Translations under genes and position numbers: made by a program | Shown here: positions 24,374 through 34,410 of the stretch, in pieces | How the letters are laid out: each line of letters begins with the position of its first letter | Numbering within the stretch: the stretch's first letter is position 1 | Notes under the pieces: model-generated | Database searches by the model: none | What the model saw: the letters and a program-made list of their open reading frames with translations, nothing else | Told to the model about the DNA's origin: nothing | IMG/VR virus record: IMGVR_UViG_3300049259_000054 | Coordinates: 1 to 54,922 of that record | DNA length: 54,922 nucleotides | Reading direction: 5' to 3' (one strand) | From: a virus

Positions 24374-24428
24374 GCGCCCTCCCAAGGCTTGCGTTTAGGA
24401 AACACCACAGGTGTGCCCCCGGTCAAGC

Positions 24429-25364
24429 TCATGGGCTTGGCGACGCGCAGACGGCCCATTCCTGCCCGGCCAGCGGCTGGTCCGCGGTGGAGGGGGTGTA
24501 CCCGTCGGGGCATTGTGGCCCCGCCGGGCCGGAAGGACCAGCCTCCCCCGTCGGGCCGGGATCACCCTGTGGACCTTGCGCCCCGACGGCGCCGTTCAAC
24601 CCGCGCGGTGCCGCACCGGCGTCATAGTACACGACCGAACCGTCCGGTTGGGTCACCTGAAAGACCAGATGTCCGGTAGCGTCGGCGGTGCCGCACCCCG
24701 GCGCCGGATCATCGTCGGTCTGGCAGATGTGCGCCCCGGTGACCGATGCGCCGTTCAACCCGTTCTGACCGTTCGCCCCGTTCAATCCCGGTGATCCGTC
24801 CACACCAGGCGACCCGGTCGGCCCTGAAGGACCGGGGGACCCGGTAGCGCCGGTGTCGCCCTTCTTCGGCGGGTTCACCTTCAGGTACGCCGCGACCGCA
24901 GCATCGATCTGCGACTTCGTGTACTCCGGGTGGGCCTTCAACACCGCCTCGATCGCATGTTGCAAGGCGACACCGGAGGGGGTTGTGCCGTTTTTCGGTT
25001 TCGGGATCCGCGCCAGGACCAGCTGCACGATCCGATCGGTGGATGCTGGCAGTTGCACCGATCCGGATACGGTCGGGGTTGTCGGGGCGACCTCGGTCGG
25101 CGGCGGGGCGGCCTTCCCGGACGCGACCGACGCAGCCGGCGGGCCGATCGATTGGCCGCCGTTATTCACTGCCTGCGCCTGGTTCTGTCCAGCCAACACC
25201 GTGACGTTGTCCAGTCGGTCGGACAGGTCGCTGATCCGGCTGGCCTGGTCGTTGCCGCGTAGTAACCCGTAGATACTGACCACCACCCCGACCATCGCCA
25301 GGACCAGCACGGTGCGGATCCACTGGTCGTAGCCGCGTGCCTTCTTGATCGGCGGTGAAGTCAT
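24429..25364 (-). CDS. Membrane-anchored collagen-like protein
   Basis: 311 residues from ATG 25364, overlapping its neighbour as ATGA. A single membrane helix near residues 20-38 is followed by a short coiled coil, a Pro/Thr linker, and two blocks of Gly-X-Y collagen repeats (GSPGPSGPTGSPG-type and GPQGDPGPTGEAG-type) around a small Cys-containing domain. Collagen repeats form triple helices and are usual in phage fibres; a membrane anchor upstream of an endolysin suggests instead a lysis or envelope role, such as a spanin-like bridge. Unsettled. Confidence 0.7.
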   Translation of the reverse strand: MTSPPIKKARGYDQWIRTVLVLAMVGVVVSIYGLLRGNDQASRISDLSDRLDNVTVLAGQNQAQAVNNGGQSIGPPAASVASGKAAPPPTEVAPTTPTVSGSVQLPASTDRIVQLVLARIPKPKNGTTPSGVALQHAIEAVLKAHPEYTKSQIDAAVAAYLKVNPPKKGDTGATGSPGPSGPTGSPGVDGSPGLNGANGQNGLNGASVTGAHICQTDDDPAPGCGTADATGHLVFQVTQPDGSVVYYDAGAAPRGLNGAVGAQGPQGDPGPTGEAGPSGPAGPQCPDGYTPSTADQPLAGQEWAVCASPSP

Positions 25365-25702
25365 TGTTTGCTCACACAGTCGAACTGCTGATACAGGGTC
25401 CGGAATTGGCGGGCCAACAGCGCGCCGCGGTCGGTGGTCGGCGGAGTGCTGGACGGCCCGATCAGCAGCTTGAACGTGGCGCAGAACCGTTGGTCGGATT
25501 TGCGTTGGTTCGCCTTGATCGCCGCCTCGATCCGCGCCTGCTCCTGCTGTGATTGCCGGTGTTGGGCCTGTTGGGTCCGGTGGTTCTGTTGTAAGGCGAT
25601 CGCCATCACGACCACTGCGGCGCACAGGAAGGCGGTCGCTACCAGGATGAACGTAGCGCCGATCCGGTTCTTCTCAAACCAGCTTGTCTGAGTGTGAGCC
25701 AT
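25361..25702 (-). CDS. Small membrane protein in lysis region
   Basis: 113 residues. One strong membrane helix at about 17-37 (FILVATAFLCAAVVVMAIAL) and a Gln-rich coiled coil behind it. Overlaps the upstream gene by 64 nt. Probably part of the lysis cassette. Confidence 0.6.
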   Translation of the reverse strand: MAHTQTSWFEKNRIGATFILVATAFLCAAVVVMAIALQQNHRTQQAQHRQSQQEQARIEAAIKANQRKSDQRFCATFKLLIGPSSTPPTTDRGALLARQFRTLYQQFDCVSKQ

Positions 25703-25977
25703 TTATCCCACCCCCAGACATATACCGGTAACCATACCATGTCGGCGCGGTGATGCCTAGGGTGTTCCGGGTGTTCAACCTGGTGCCGGTGCCGCTCCCG
25801 CAGCTGTTCCAACTCCATCCGTTCCCGCTCCAGCATCAACTCTCGGTGGATCCGGGTCGCTTCCGGGTCTTCATCAGCATCGTCACGTCGTTTCCGGACG
25901 TATAACGCGCCGACCGATGCGATCGCGGTACCGAGTGAGGCCACCAGTCCGGCGATACCGGTGTAGTCCACTGCCAC
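25639..25977 (-). CDS. Small membrane protein with coiled coil
   Basis: 112 residues, GTG 25977. N-terminal membrane helix (GLVASLGTAIASVGALYV), basic stop-transfer RKRR, then an ERERMELEQLRERHRH coiled coil. The C-terminal 20 residues overlap the next gene. Lysis-cassette member or minor virion membrane protein; unknown family. Confidence 0.55.
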   Translation of the reverse strand: MAVDYTGIAGLVASLGTAIASVGALYVRKRRDDADEDPEATRIHRELMLERERMELEQLRERHRHQVEHPEHPRHHRADMVWLPVYVWGWDKWLTLRQAGLRRTGSALRSSW

Positions 25978-26025
25978 GCTCGATGCCCTCCCACGTCCAA
26001 CATCAAACCTTAATCAAATCAAAGC

Positions 26026-28497
26026 TTAAGTCATCCGCAGAGTCAAGTCCTGTTTCCACCCGGAACCGCCACTATCCGGACCGTATTGTCCGGAGCTTTT
26101 CAACCCCACGACCACCGCGGTGTTGTTGATCTGGGTACCGCCGACCTCAAGTAAGGTGATCCGGTCGCCCAGTTGCAGCCCGGGGATCGCCTTGATCGTC
26201 ACGTTCTGGACCAGCGGGTGAACGTCCTTCAACTGGGCCAGCAGGTCCCCCGCAACGGCGGTGGCGACGATCTGCGACTGACACCACTGGGTGGTCGAGC
26301 TCTCATATTCCCGATCACCATATTTGTTTATCGAGGTCGCATCGGTCACCTCCACTACGGTCGAGCCGTCGCCGTCGCCGGTGGATAATCCATTATCGGC
26401 GATCACCGGCCGTCCCTGGATCCGAATCCCAGGTGCCCCCGGGGTCCCCCCACCCGCGTCGACCATATACACCGGGAAGGCGTTGTTATTGACGATCGTT
26501 ACTTGGATGGTGTCGGCGTCCAACTGCACAATCGTCACGAACAGGTTAGTACCATCCACCCCGGCGCCGGTGCCGTCGGGAGTGCGACAGGCGCGGAAGC
26601 TGGAATACCCCGACCCGCCGCCCGGCAGCGCCGGCAGCGGGTTACCGGAGTTATCGTCCAACGCCACCACCGGGTTGCCGAGGTCCATATTCCAGACTAT
26701 GGTGGAGTTGGAGTGGACCCCGACAATGTGTTGAGACTGCGCCGCCTGCTGGTACAGCTGAATGGCGTAGGGGGAGTAGTTGTATTTGATGTGGTTGATC
26801 ACGCCGTCGATGGTTCGGCTGATCTGCATCGCTTCCAACGCGTTGCTGTTCGATACGGTCGCTTGGCTGGTATTGCCGGGTGATCTACTCCACCGGTTCC
26901 GGTTGAAGAAATAGAACTGACCCAGTTCATTACAGTACCCGACACCCGCCTCAGCGATGCAGATGTCTTGGATAATCTGTTGGCCGTTCATCGGCGTATC
27001 GGGGTCGCTGGGTGGGCAAATCGTCAACGGTGCCAACGAATAATCGCAGAACGCGTTGGGGGCGTATAGGTAGTTGCTGGCCGGGTTCGCCTCGGTGGTT
27101 ACCTGCAACCCCTCGAACGAGGTGATCTCCCCGGTCAGCTGGGTTGTGACGTTCGTCCGGTTAGTTTGCAAGGTGGCGAACCAAGGGCCGGTCGATACTT
27201 GCCCGACCGCCGGTACCGCGGCGACCGTGGCAGTCTGCACGGTCTCGTTGTTGATCTGCCATTTGACCGCGGTGGTGGACGCGCCGAACGTGACGGTGGC
27301 CTTGAAGTAGACCCAACCTTGGGTTGCGGTGGTAGCGCCGGTCTGGATGGTGAACCCGGACCCGATCGAGCAATAACCGGCGCCGCTCGCTGTCATCCCT
27401 ATCGACATCAGGTGGTAGGTTGCGGGGGTCGACACCGACGGGTATTGGGAGAACCGGATCCCGAACATCGGTTGGGTCGAGGGCAGGCCCTGCGGGGGTG
27501 TCGCCGGGATGAACACCCAAGATTCGACCGTTATCGATTTGCCGCTGGCGAAATCGGTGTTGAAGGTCCGCCCGGCGATCGGGGCGTAACAGGCGGTGTA
27601 ATCCTTGTGGGTGCCTGTCGTGCCGGTGCAGATCGGCACCTGGGAGGGGGTGATCCCGCTCTGGCCGTTATCCCCGAACGGTCCACCGCCGAACGCGCCG
27701 ACGTGGTCGAACGACACCGCTGTACCGGAGTCTGCAGTATAGGTGCCGCTGGTCTGCTGTTCGTACGCGCCGTTGGTGACGTTGCTGGTGATCGATCCGG
27801 CCCACAACGTCCCATACCCGGGTTCCGGGTACAAGGTACCATGCCCGGGAACCGATAGTAGGCAGCCGGTCCGGGGTGGCGGGGTTGCGTAGAATCCGTT
27901 CTGGCGCAGCGCGAAATCCAGGATCGAACCGCAGTCCAGACCGGGGCGGTTGCCGCGGTTGGTCCCGGAGTGTGGATCCTGAAAGCTGCCGCCCATGATC
28001 GGCAGGTTGACCGGGTCCGTCATCTGCGAGACCGGGTCCAACCCGACGAGGGTGGCCTCCCGTGCTTGAGCGTCGACGTCCAACTCGCGGATGTACCCGG
28101 TGAACTGCGGGAGGGTTTCCACCCCGGCGGAGGTGACACAGCCGGACCGGACCCGCATCAGGCAATTCTCGGGTTCGGTGCCGGTCGGGAAGATTGACAC
28201 TCCACCCAGCGCAAACGGTGACCACTTGGAGGCTCCGGAGACCATCCCGCCTGCGATGGTCGCAGAACCCGCGGCGGTGCCCGTGAATTCAGCGACGACG
28301 TAGCCAGCCACCATCCTGGCGTTGGGGGGGACATCGCTGACGATCTCCCGGTCGACATCCCATTCAGTGAATAGGCTGGTGTAGTCGTTCGCTTCCGGGT
28401 TGCCGGTCCGCGCCGGATCCAGGGTTACCTTGGTTGCGATCTTGCGTTCGCCGGTGGCCGCCGCCGCTGCCGCCAACGTCGAAGTGGTGGTCTGCAC
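26026..28497 (-). CDS. Minor tail protein, tail tip/hub
   Basis: 823 residues, second gene after the tape measure. Beta-rich throughout; the N-terminal 180 residues resemble phage tail-hub domains (VDREIVSDVPPNARMVAG...), a middle part with SITVESWVFIPA may be a concanavalin-like jelly roll, and the last 120 residues again look hub-like. It most likely forms the tail tip and contacts the host or the fibres. Confidence 0.7.
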   Translation of the reverse strand: MQTTTSTLAAAAAATGERKIATKVTLDPARTGNPEANDYTSLFTEWDVDREIVSDVPPNARMVAGYVVAEFTGTAAGSATIAGGMVSGASKWSPFALGGVSIFPTGTEPENCLMRVRSGCVTSAGVETLPQFTGYIRELDVDAQAREATLVGLDPVSQMTDPVNLPIMGGSFQDPHSGTNRGNRPGLDCGSILDFALRQNGFYATPPPRTGCLLSVPGHGTLYPEPGYGTLWAGSITSNVTNGAYEQQTSGTYTADSGTAVSFDHVGAFGGGPFGDNGQSGITPSQVPICTGTTGTHKDYTACYAPIAGRTFNTDFASGKSITVESWVFIPATPPQGLPSTQPMFGIRFSQYPSVSTPATYHLMSIGMTASGAGYCSIGSGFTIQTGATTATQGWVYFKATVTFGASTTAVKWQINNETVQTATVAAVPAVGQVSTGPWFATLQTNRTNVTTQLTGEITSFEGLQVTTEANPASNYLYAPNAFCDYSLAPLTICPPSDPDTPMNGQQIIQDICIAEAGVGYCNELGQFYFFNRNRWSRSPGNTSQATVSNSNALEAMQISRTIDGVINHIKYNYSPYAIQLYQQAAQSQHIVGVHSNSTIVWNMDLGNPVVALDDNSGNPLPALPGGGSGYSSFRACRTPDGTGAGVDGTNLFVTIVQLDADTIQVTIVNNNAFPVYMVDAGGGTPGAPGIRIQGRPVIADNGLSTGDGDGSTVVEVTDATSINKYGDREYESSTTQWCQSQIVATAVAGDLLAQLKDVHPLVQNVTIKAIPGLQLGDRITLLEVGGTQINNTAVVVGLKSSGQYGPDSGGSGWKQDLTLRMT

Positions 28498-28498
28498 G

Positions 28499-28882
28499 CT
28501 AGACTTCCTGCAGGGTCAACTGTGCAGCCCGGAACCCGCGCAGCGGTTTCGACGTCGCCAACGAATCGACGTACACCGTGTAGATCGTCGTCCCGCCATC
28601 GATCGTGTATTGGAATGGACCCGGTCCGGTGGCGAACCCACCGGCACCAAACCCATCCAAGATGGCGTATTCCGCGTTGGTCAACCAGTTGTATTGGTTG
28701 ACGAAGGTGCGCTTCCAGTTGACCGTGTCCCGGGTGGAGGTCCCATCCAATGCGACGTGTTTCCCGCCGATCGGAGAGGGGGTGTCGTCCGCCCCGGGGG
28801 CGTGCATCGGTAGGAAAGTCCAAGCGCCGGAGGTCCCACGGCGCATCCCGTATCGGGTGGAGATGATCGATGGTAACGCCAT
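28499..28882 (-). CDS. Distal tail-like minor tail protein
   Basis: 127 residues right after the tape measure (stop and start overlap at 28882). Compact beta-rich domain with NWKRTFVNQYNWLTNAEYAILDGF; position and size fit a distal tail or baseplate adaptor. No sequence signature proves it. Confidence 0.55.
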   Translation of the reverse strand: MALPSIISTRYGMRRGTSGAWTFLPMHAPGADDTPSPIGGKHVALDGTSTRDTVNWKRTFVNQYNWLTNAEYAILDGFGAGGFATGPGPFQYTIDGGTTIYTVYVDSLATSKPLRGFRAAQLTLQEV

Positions 28883-31800
28883 TAGACTGGCCCCCTCGGT
28901 GCGTTGATCTTCAACCCAGCGTACGCCGCCTTACCGATCTCACGCTTGCTAACCTGCACTGACAGATTGATCGGTGGCAACGCGACCGCGTGGCTGTTCA
29001 TCGCCGACACCATCGCGTTAGCCAGCTTGTGATAATCGATCGCGCCGGTCCCGGTGTCCGCCATCTGCCCCTTAGGGGCAATGTAGGTGCGGCGGGTGAA
29101 CGAGGCGATCTCCGGTCCGTTGTCACCGACCCGCACGAACTTGCCGGCGGGAATACCCAGCGAACCGCCCTTATACCCCTCGTAACCGCCACTGGAGGTG
29201 TGCCGGCCGCCGCCTTCCAACATCCCGATACCGTAGTTGGCGATCGCGTACCGGACACCGGCCGTGATGTTGGCGATCGGGTCGAAGATCGACCGGCTGC
29301 GGAACGCCGGCCAGACATACGCGGCGAAGGTCGAAGCGATTGTCTGCATCAAACCCTTCGACGGGTGTCCGGCTGCGGCGTTGGAGTCCCAATTGTTCAC
29401 CGCGTTCGGGTTACCACCGGATTCGGACATGATCAGCGACCCGATCCCGCTGACCAGGGAGGAGGACGCCGCGATCCCCATCGCCTTGAGCGCCTGCAAG
29501 ATCCAGGACTGGACCGAACCCGATCCGTGGTAGGGGGAGCTGTTGCCGCCGGCAGCGGCCTGTTTCTGCTCCTTGCCGGAGACGAACCGCAACGCCGCAT
29601 CGAACGCGTTGTTGCCCATCCGATCCAACGCGCCCTTAAGGTCCGAGCCGTTCCCGAGGAACGCATCCATCGCGCCGCGGGCTGGGCTGATCGCCTTATT
29701 GAACGACCAGGCGGCGCCGTCGCGGATCAAATGCACCGCATGCCCGGCGGCGTCCTTCACCGTGTCCAGAGTGGCGCTGGCGGCGCCCTTAACCGCACCA
29801 CCGACCGACCCAAGGATCGACCCCAACGACAACGCCCCGCCAGCCGCCATCCCCGGCGCCCGCAACCCGATAGTTTGGCTGGCCGGTTGCGCCCCGCGGA
29901 ACCCTGACCCCATGTAATCGCCGAGGATGTGGTACAACGCCATCGCCCGACCACGGAACCTCGGATCGGTCGGGATGACAAACTCTGGATGTCTCGGGTT
30001 GCCTTCGCCGACGATCGCCGTCGGACGGTTGGTGACCATCGGGGAGACCGGAACCAACCCGCCGGACGCGAAGGTGGGAATCGGGCCGCCGGTGCGGGTG
30101 CCGCCACCGCCGACCCCACCGCCGACCGTACCGCCCTCAGCGAGTTTCACCTCCGGCAGGTTCGGCAGGTGCACGATACTCGCGATGTCGTTCCAGGCTT
30201 TCCGCAGCCCGTTGTTGTATACGTGGTCGATCACCCATTTGACCGGCGCCTCGAAGGTGTCCTTAACCGCCGACCAGGCGGATCCGATCGCCGACACTGC
30301 GCTGAGCACCCCGGATTGGATCGACCCCCAAAACGCCCGGAACCCACGCTCGAGCGTGCTCCAGATCGAGCTGGCCACCGCGTGGATGCCGGACCACAGG
30401 TTGGACCACAGTCTCGAAACCGTGCCCGATGCGGACCGGAACAGGCTGGTGATTGTCTGCCAGCCGCTGCGGACCAGCCCGGCGATGGCCCGCCAGATCG
30501 GGGAGAAGACATCCCGGATCGCCCGCCAAGCGATAGTCCAGGCGGAGTTGAGCGCCCGCAATCCGGCGGTCAGGATCACCATGATCCCGCGCCAGGCTAG
30601 CGACACCACCCCAGAGATTGCCTTCCAGGCGGCCGATGCAACCGCGGTGATCGCCTTCCAAGAGGCATTCCAAGCGGCGGACAGTGTCTTCAACCCGGCG
30701 TTCAACACCGCGGAGATGGCTTTCCAGCCGGCAGATACTGCGGTGGTGATCCCCTTCCAGGCGGCGGAGGTCAGGTTGGTGATCGTCCCCCATACGGCGT
30801 TCCAGGTGGCGCGCAACGCGCTCAACCCGGCGGTGATCACACCGGCGACCGCCCGCCAAGCCGTACGGAAGTACCCGCCGGTCCACCCCCAGAACAACTG
30901 CGCGGCGGCGCGCAACGCCCGATACATCAAGTCGAACGGCAGCAGGATCAGGGCGATCCCGACCTTCACCACCGTAACCAATACCTTAAACCCGACCGAC
31001 ACGATCCGTTCGATCACGCCGAACGCCGCGCTGAACGCACCGGTGATCTGCGACCAATACCGGATAATCAGGAAGACGATCGGCGCCAACGGGCCGGCCA
31101 GCAGCGGCGCCAGCAGCTTCCAATGGGTCTGGATGAACGACAACACCGACTGGACCGCGTGGGGAATGGTCGTAGTGAAGAACCCGATGAACGCGTTAAA
31201 CCCAGTCCTGAGCGCCCCGAACACTACATTGTAGTAGTCCAGGATGCCTCTCCACACGGCGGTCCAGATCGCCTTCAACGCCGGCCAGATCGTCCCCCAA
31301 TTCTTGTAGATCAAGATCCCGGCGGCGATCAACGCAGCGATCGCCAGGATCACCAACCCGACCGGACCTAGCGCGAGCTCCATCGCGGTGCCGAGCGCCG
31401 CCAACACCCCGGTGAACCCGATCGAGACCGCCTCGGCGATCGTCTCCGCCCCGGTAAACAGTAGGATCGCGGTGCGGGCGGCATTGAAGATCGCCACGGC
31501 CTTGCCGATCCCACCGATCAAGGTCGAGATGATCCCGAACACTTTCAGCCCGATCGCGCCGAATGCGACCAGCCCGACTACCACGTTCAAGATGGTGGGG
31601 TGCGCGGCGCCCATCCAGACGATGAAGTTCGACAACGCCCCGATGACCTGTAGCACGATCGGACCGAACGGTGCCATCGCCTTCAGCAGCGTGATGATCG
31701 CCATGGTAAGCGACCCGAGCGTCTGCAGTAGGATCGGCCCGTTGGTTTTCAGGTAGTCGATGAACGCCTGGAATCCGGCGGAGGCGCCCAGCGACTGCCC

Positions 31801-32970
31801 CCATTTGGCGAAGCTTTGGGACATCGATATCAGTCCGATGTTGAATCCGCCGACCAACGGTCGGAACGCATTATACAGCCCGATGAACCCGGTGGCGAGG
31901 TTACCTAACGCCCTCCCGAATGTGATCAGTTCCAGTTGCCCATCCTGCCCGATCTCCTGGAAGAACTTAGTCCACATCGGGTTGCCGAACGCGGCGGTCA
32001 TCTTCTGTTCGAGTAGGGTCAACGCCGGCAAGAACGCAGTGATCACGCTGTAGAACTGCTTCATCAGCACTTGGGCGAGTTTCAAGAACGCCGAATAGGC
32101 CGGCGCTTCCGCCGGCATTAGGCTCTTCGCCCAATCCTTAGTCGCCGAGGACAACGCCTCCTGCGTATCCATCAGCTGCTTCTCGGCCGGTGTCAACGCC
32201 GAGATCGCCATCTTATACTGCTCGGTCGCTGCGGCCAGCGCCGCGGGGGTTTTCGCCGCCGACATCGCCGTCTGGGCGGTCTGGATCGCCTTCAGGTCGG
32301 TTTTGATGATCTTCGCGGACTGGTGTCCGGCGAAACTCACCCCCGCTAACCCGATCGCCACCGGGGTGAACGCCGCGACCAACGTCCCGCCCAGCCCGAT
32401 CGCCGCCGCCCCGACCGGTGCCATAGCCGGCGCCAACGCCAGGATCGCGGTCATCAGGTTGCCGAGCTCGGGGATCGACCGGTGGGTGTCGACGTTGACG
32501 TTGGCGGTTACGCTCTTCGCGCCTAACCGGTCGATCTGCGCGTCCAACGCGAGGATGTCAGCGTTGGCCTTCGCCAGACCACCAACGTCGATACTCGGGT
32601 TGGCGACTTTCTCCCCGATCCGACCGAGCGTGACCTCGATCGCCGCCATCTTCGCCATCGTGTCTTTATCGTCGACGGAGATCTTGGTGTTGGTGATCCG
32701 TTTGCCGAGTAGGTTCAGCCGAGCCTGCAGCTTGTCGATCTCCCGCTGGTCAATGTCTGGGCGAACCTTCGGCGCGACCGGCGCTTCCCGTTCTTGCTTC
32801 TGCCGCCACCTGCCCAAATCCTCGTCGGCTGTGGTGGTGTCGGCGCGGATCTTAACCTTGATCCCGGCGTCTCCCAACGCCGTCTGCAGGTCCGCCTCGG
32901 TTTCCTGCTTAAACCCGGTAGTGTCCGGGCGCAGCCGGATGAACGCTTCGGTTAATGGCTGACCCGGCAC
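28882..32970 (-). CDS. Tape measure protein with lytic transglycosylase domain
   Basis: 1362 residues, the longest gene. An N-terminal coiled-coil region is followed by hydrophobic segments (about 180-240 and 430-560) and many Trp-containing repeats (AWKAIS/TAVWRGI type, about 650-900). The C-terminal part carries an SLT-type lysozyme domain with MSESGGNPNAVNNWD (catalytic Glu about 1183) and GLMQTIASTF. It sets tail length and locally opens peptidoglycan at DNA entry. Gene length corresponds to a tail of roughly 200 nm by the usual 1.5 A per residue rule. Confidence 0.93.
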   Translation of the reverse strand: MPGQPLTEAFIRLRPDTTGFKQETEADLQTALGDAGIKVKIRADTTTADEDLGRWRQKQEREAPVAPKVRPDIDQREIDKLQARLNLLGKRITNTKISVDDKDTMAKMAAIEVTLGRIGEKVANPSIDVGGLAKANADILALDAQIDRLGAKSVTANVNVDTHRSIPELGNLMTAILALAPAMAPVGAAAIGLGGTLVAAFTPVAIGLAGVSFAGHQSAKIIKTDLKAIQTAQTAMSAAKTPAALAAATEQYKMAISALTPAEKQLMDTQEALSSATKDWAKSLMPAEAPAYSAFLKLAQVLMKQFYSVITAFLPALTLLEQKMTAAFGNPMWTKFFQEIGQDGQLELITFGRALGNLATGFIGLYNAFRPLVGGFNIGLISMSQSFAKWGQSLGASAGFQAFIDYLKTNGPILLQTLGSLTMAIITLLKAMAPFGPIVLQVIGALSNFIVWMGAAHPTILNVVVGLVAFGAIGLKVFGIISTLIGGIGKAVAIFNAARTAILLFTGAETIAEAVSIGFTGVLAALGTAMELALGPVGLVILAIAALIAAGILIYKNWGTIWPALKAIWTAVWRGILDYYNVVFGALRTGFNAFIGFFTTTIPHAVQSVLSFIQTHWKLLAPLLAGPLAPIVFLIIRYWSQITGAFSAAFGVIERIVSVGFKVLVTVVKVGIALILLPFDLMYRALRAAAQLFWGWTGGYFRTAWRAVAGVITAGLSALRATWNAVWGTITNLTSAAWKGITTAVSAGWKAISAVLNAGLKTLSAAWNASWKAITAVASAAWKAISGVVSLAWRGIMVILTAGLRALNSAWTIAWRAIRDVFSPIWRAIAGLVRSGWQTITSLFRSASGTVSRLWSNLWSGIHAVASSIWSTLERGFRAFWGSIQSGVLSAVSAIGSAWSAVKDTFEAPVKWVIDHVYNNGLRKAWNDIASIVHLPNLPEVKLAEGGTVGGGVGGGGTRTGGPIPTFASGGLVPVSPMVTNRPTAIVGEGNPRHPEFVIPTDPRFRGRAMALYHILGDYMGSGFRGAQPASQTIGLRAPGMAAGGALSLGSILGSVGGAVKGAASATLDTVKDAAGHAVHLIRDGAAWSFNKAISPARGAMDAFLGNGSDLKGALDRMGNNAFDAALRFVSGKEQKQAAAGGNSSPYHGSGSVQSWILQALKAMGIAASSSLVSGIGSLIMSESGGNPNAVNNWDSNAAAGHPSKGLMQTIASTFAAYVWPAFRSRSIFDPIANITAGVRYAIANYGIGMLEGGGRHTSSGGYEGYKGGSLGIPAGKFVRVGDNGPEIASFTRRTYIAPKGQMADTGTGAIDYHKLANAMVSAMNSHAVALPPINLSVQVSKREIGKAAYAGLKINAPRGPV

Positions 32971-32984
32971 TGCCCTTCCGCCTT

Positions 32985-33709
32985 TCAGTCAGACATTAGC
33001 TGATTCACCTTAGCTACCCACGCAGCCAGCTGGATCACATTCCCCGGGTCGCCTGTCTGATCCTCAGGTCGCCCGTACAGCTCCTGCTCCAGGGTCTCCT
33101 CATTCATCCCCAGCGCCTCGTCCATCCCCTCCCGTTGGCCCAGCGCGTCTTTATCGCCGACCAACTGCGCCGTCTGGTCTTGAGCGTCCGCCAGGTCAAC
33201 CATCATCGAATAGGCGGCACCCAGGACACCCGCGGCGCCCATCAGAACTATCCGGTCCGGCGTGTGCCCTGCCCGGACGAGCCGGCCTTGGACTTCGAAC
33301 CAATGCTCTTCCGCCCAGGCACCGACTGACTGGACGGCTTGGTAGGGACCCCCATTACCTTCTCCGTCAAATACCGGACCAGGGTTTCCATCGCCGAGAT
33401 GGTGAAGGGGGAATCGGGCCGGTCGATCATCCGCTGGAAATCGTCGTACTGCCCCGGGGCCAGGACAGCTTGGAAGAACGGACCGATCTGTTCGATCATC
33501 TCCACTTCGTCCTTGGACCGTTGCGCCTTCAACATCCGCGCGGCGACCCCAAACGGTACGTCGGTGGAATCCCGGCAGGACCAATCCCGCCCATCCAGGG
33601 CGAAGGTGCACGACACCGGTTGTTGCTGCCGGTTGTCCAAATCCAGGTGCGGTACGGCCGCCTCGATTTCGGTGACCGTACCGTCCTGGTCCTGCTGCTC
33701 GGCTGACAT
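32985..33709 (-). CDS. Tail assembly chaperone, -1 frameshift product
   Basis: The frame 33248-33709 is overlapped by a second open frame, one base back, reaching 32985. Both lie between the major tail protein and the tape measure, where siphoviruses make a short and a frameshifted long chaperone. The likely slip site is GGGGGTC (minus strand, 33353-33347), where the Gly codon can re-pair after a -1 step. The long form adds a helical domain of about 120 residues (EEHWFEVQGRLVRAG onwards). Confidence 0.75.
33248..33709 (-). CDS. Tail assembly chaperone, short form
   Basis: 153 residues, ATG 33709, just after the major tail gene. Contains a beta-rich N-terminus and a helical part (EVEMIEQIGPFFQAVLAPGQYDDFQRM split at residue 85) typical of the gpG-type chaperones. 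It binds the tape measure during tail assembly. The last 25 residues after the slip site are low-complexity Ser/Lys/Gly. Confidence 0.8.
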   Translation of the reverse strand: MSAEQQDQDGTVTEIEAAVPHLDLDNRQQQPVSCTFALDGRDWSCRDSTDVPFGVAARMLKAQRSKDEVEMIEQIGPFFQAVLAPGQYDDFQRMIDRPDSPFTISAMETLVRYLTEKVMGVPTKPSSQSVPGRKSIGSKSKAGSSGQGTRRTG

Positions 33710-33712
33710 GGT

Positions 33713-34354
33713 TTAGGTTCCTGTCCCTAGGACGATCCCGCCGCCCAGCGCTGCCGGGAACCAGAATCTGAACGGCTGGAGGCCGGTTGGCTTCTCCAGG
33801 CTGAACTCGCAGGCGTAGGTCGCCTTGTTGTTGCCCTTTTGGCGGGTGATCTTCATGGTGCCGGACTGGTAGGTCTGGCGGCAGATCAACCGGCCGAACG
33901 ATGCAGCCGTCCCCGCGCCTGTAGGGCTGAGGCTATCCCAACCGAGCATGACCCGGACCTCCGCACCGATGTTCGGCGGTTCCACCCAGATATCGGTGGC
34001 TGCACCACCGGCACCGTTCCCGGTGGCCTGTAGGTTAGTGCCGTTGACGCCGGAACCGATACCGACGTTGAGGGACAACGCCAGGTTACGGGCGGTCTGC
34101 TCGGCCAACGCGAACGTCATCGTCGCGGCGATCGCGGTGGTGACGTTGCGGATCGGCCAATATTCCTCTTCGACCTCTACCGCCGCGGTGGTCGGGTTCA
34201 TATCGAACTCCGACCCGTTATCGGTGTACCCGAGCTGTTGCCAGGCCGACGGCCAGGCGACGGTGTTGCCAGCGGGTTCCGGCGTACCGAGTGGCGCCGC
34301 GTACAGCGTGCCCGGCCCAACCTTTACGTTGTTGCCGTCGAACGAGTTAGCCAT
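33713..34354 (-). CDS. Major tail (tube) protein
   Basis: 213 residues in the usual position between tail-terminator and chaperone genes. Beta-sandwich pattern with GTLYAAPLGT near the start and TYACEFSLEK near the end, as in siphoviral tube proteins. Probably the most abundant tail subunit. ATG 34354 has GGAG upstream. Confidence 0.8.
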   Translation of the reverse strand: MANSFDGNNVKVGPGTLYAAPLGTPEPAGNTVAWPSAWQQLGYTDNGSEFDMNPTTAAVEVEEEYWPIRNVTTAIAATMTFALAEQTARNLALSLNVGIGSGVNGTNLQATGNGAGGAATDIWVEPPNIGAEVRVMLGWDSLSPTGAGTAASFGRLICRQTYQSGTMKITRQKGNNKATYACEFSLEKPTGLQPFRFWFPAALGGGIVLGTGT

Positions 34355-34410
34355 CTCCTACTCCCTATGAGTGGGGTTTCCCTGGTACGCGGCGCGCCCC
34401 AGGAGCTTTA

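Noticed and set aside
24388-24403. CTTGC-N6-GAAAC before the endolysin as another regulon site
   Set aside because: Only one half-site matches and no -10 is found at 16-19 bp; chance is likely.
32985-33611. Independent 208-residue protein
   Set aside because: Its first ~85 residues are an out-of-frame reading of the short chaperone; only the part after the slip site looks coding.
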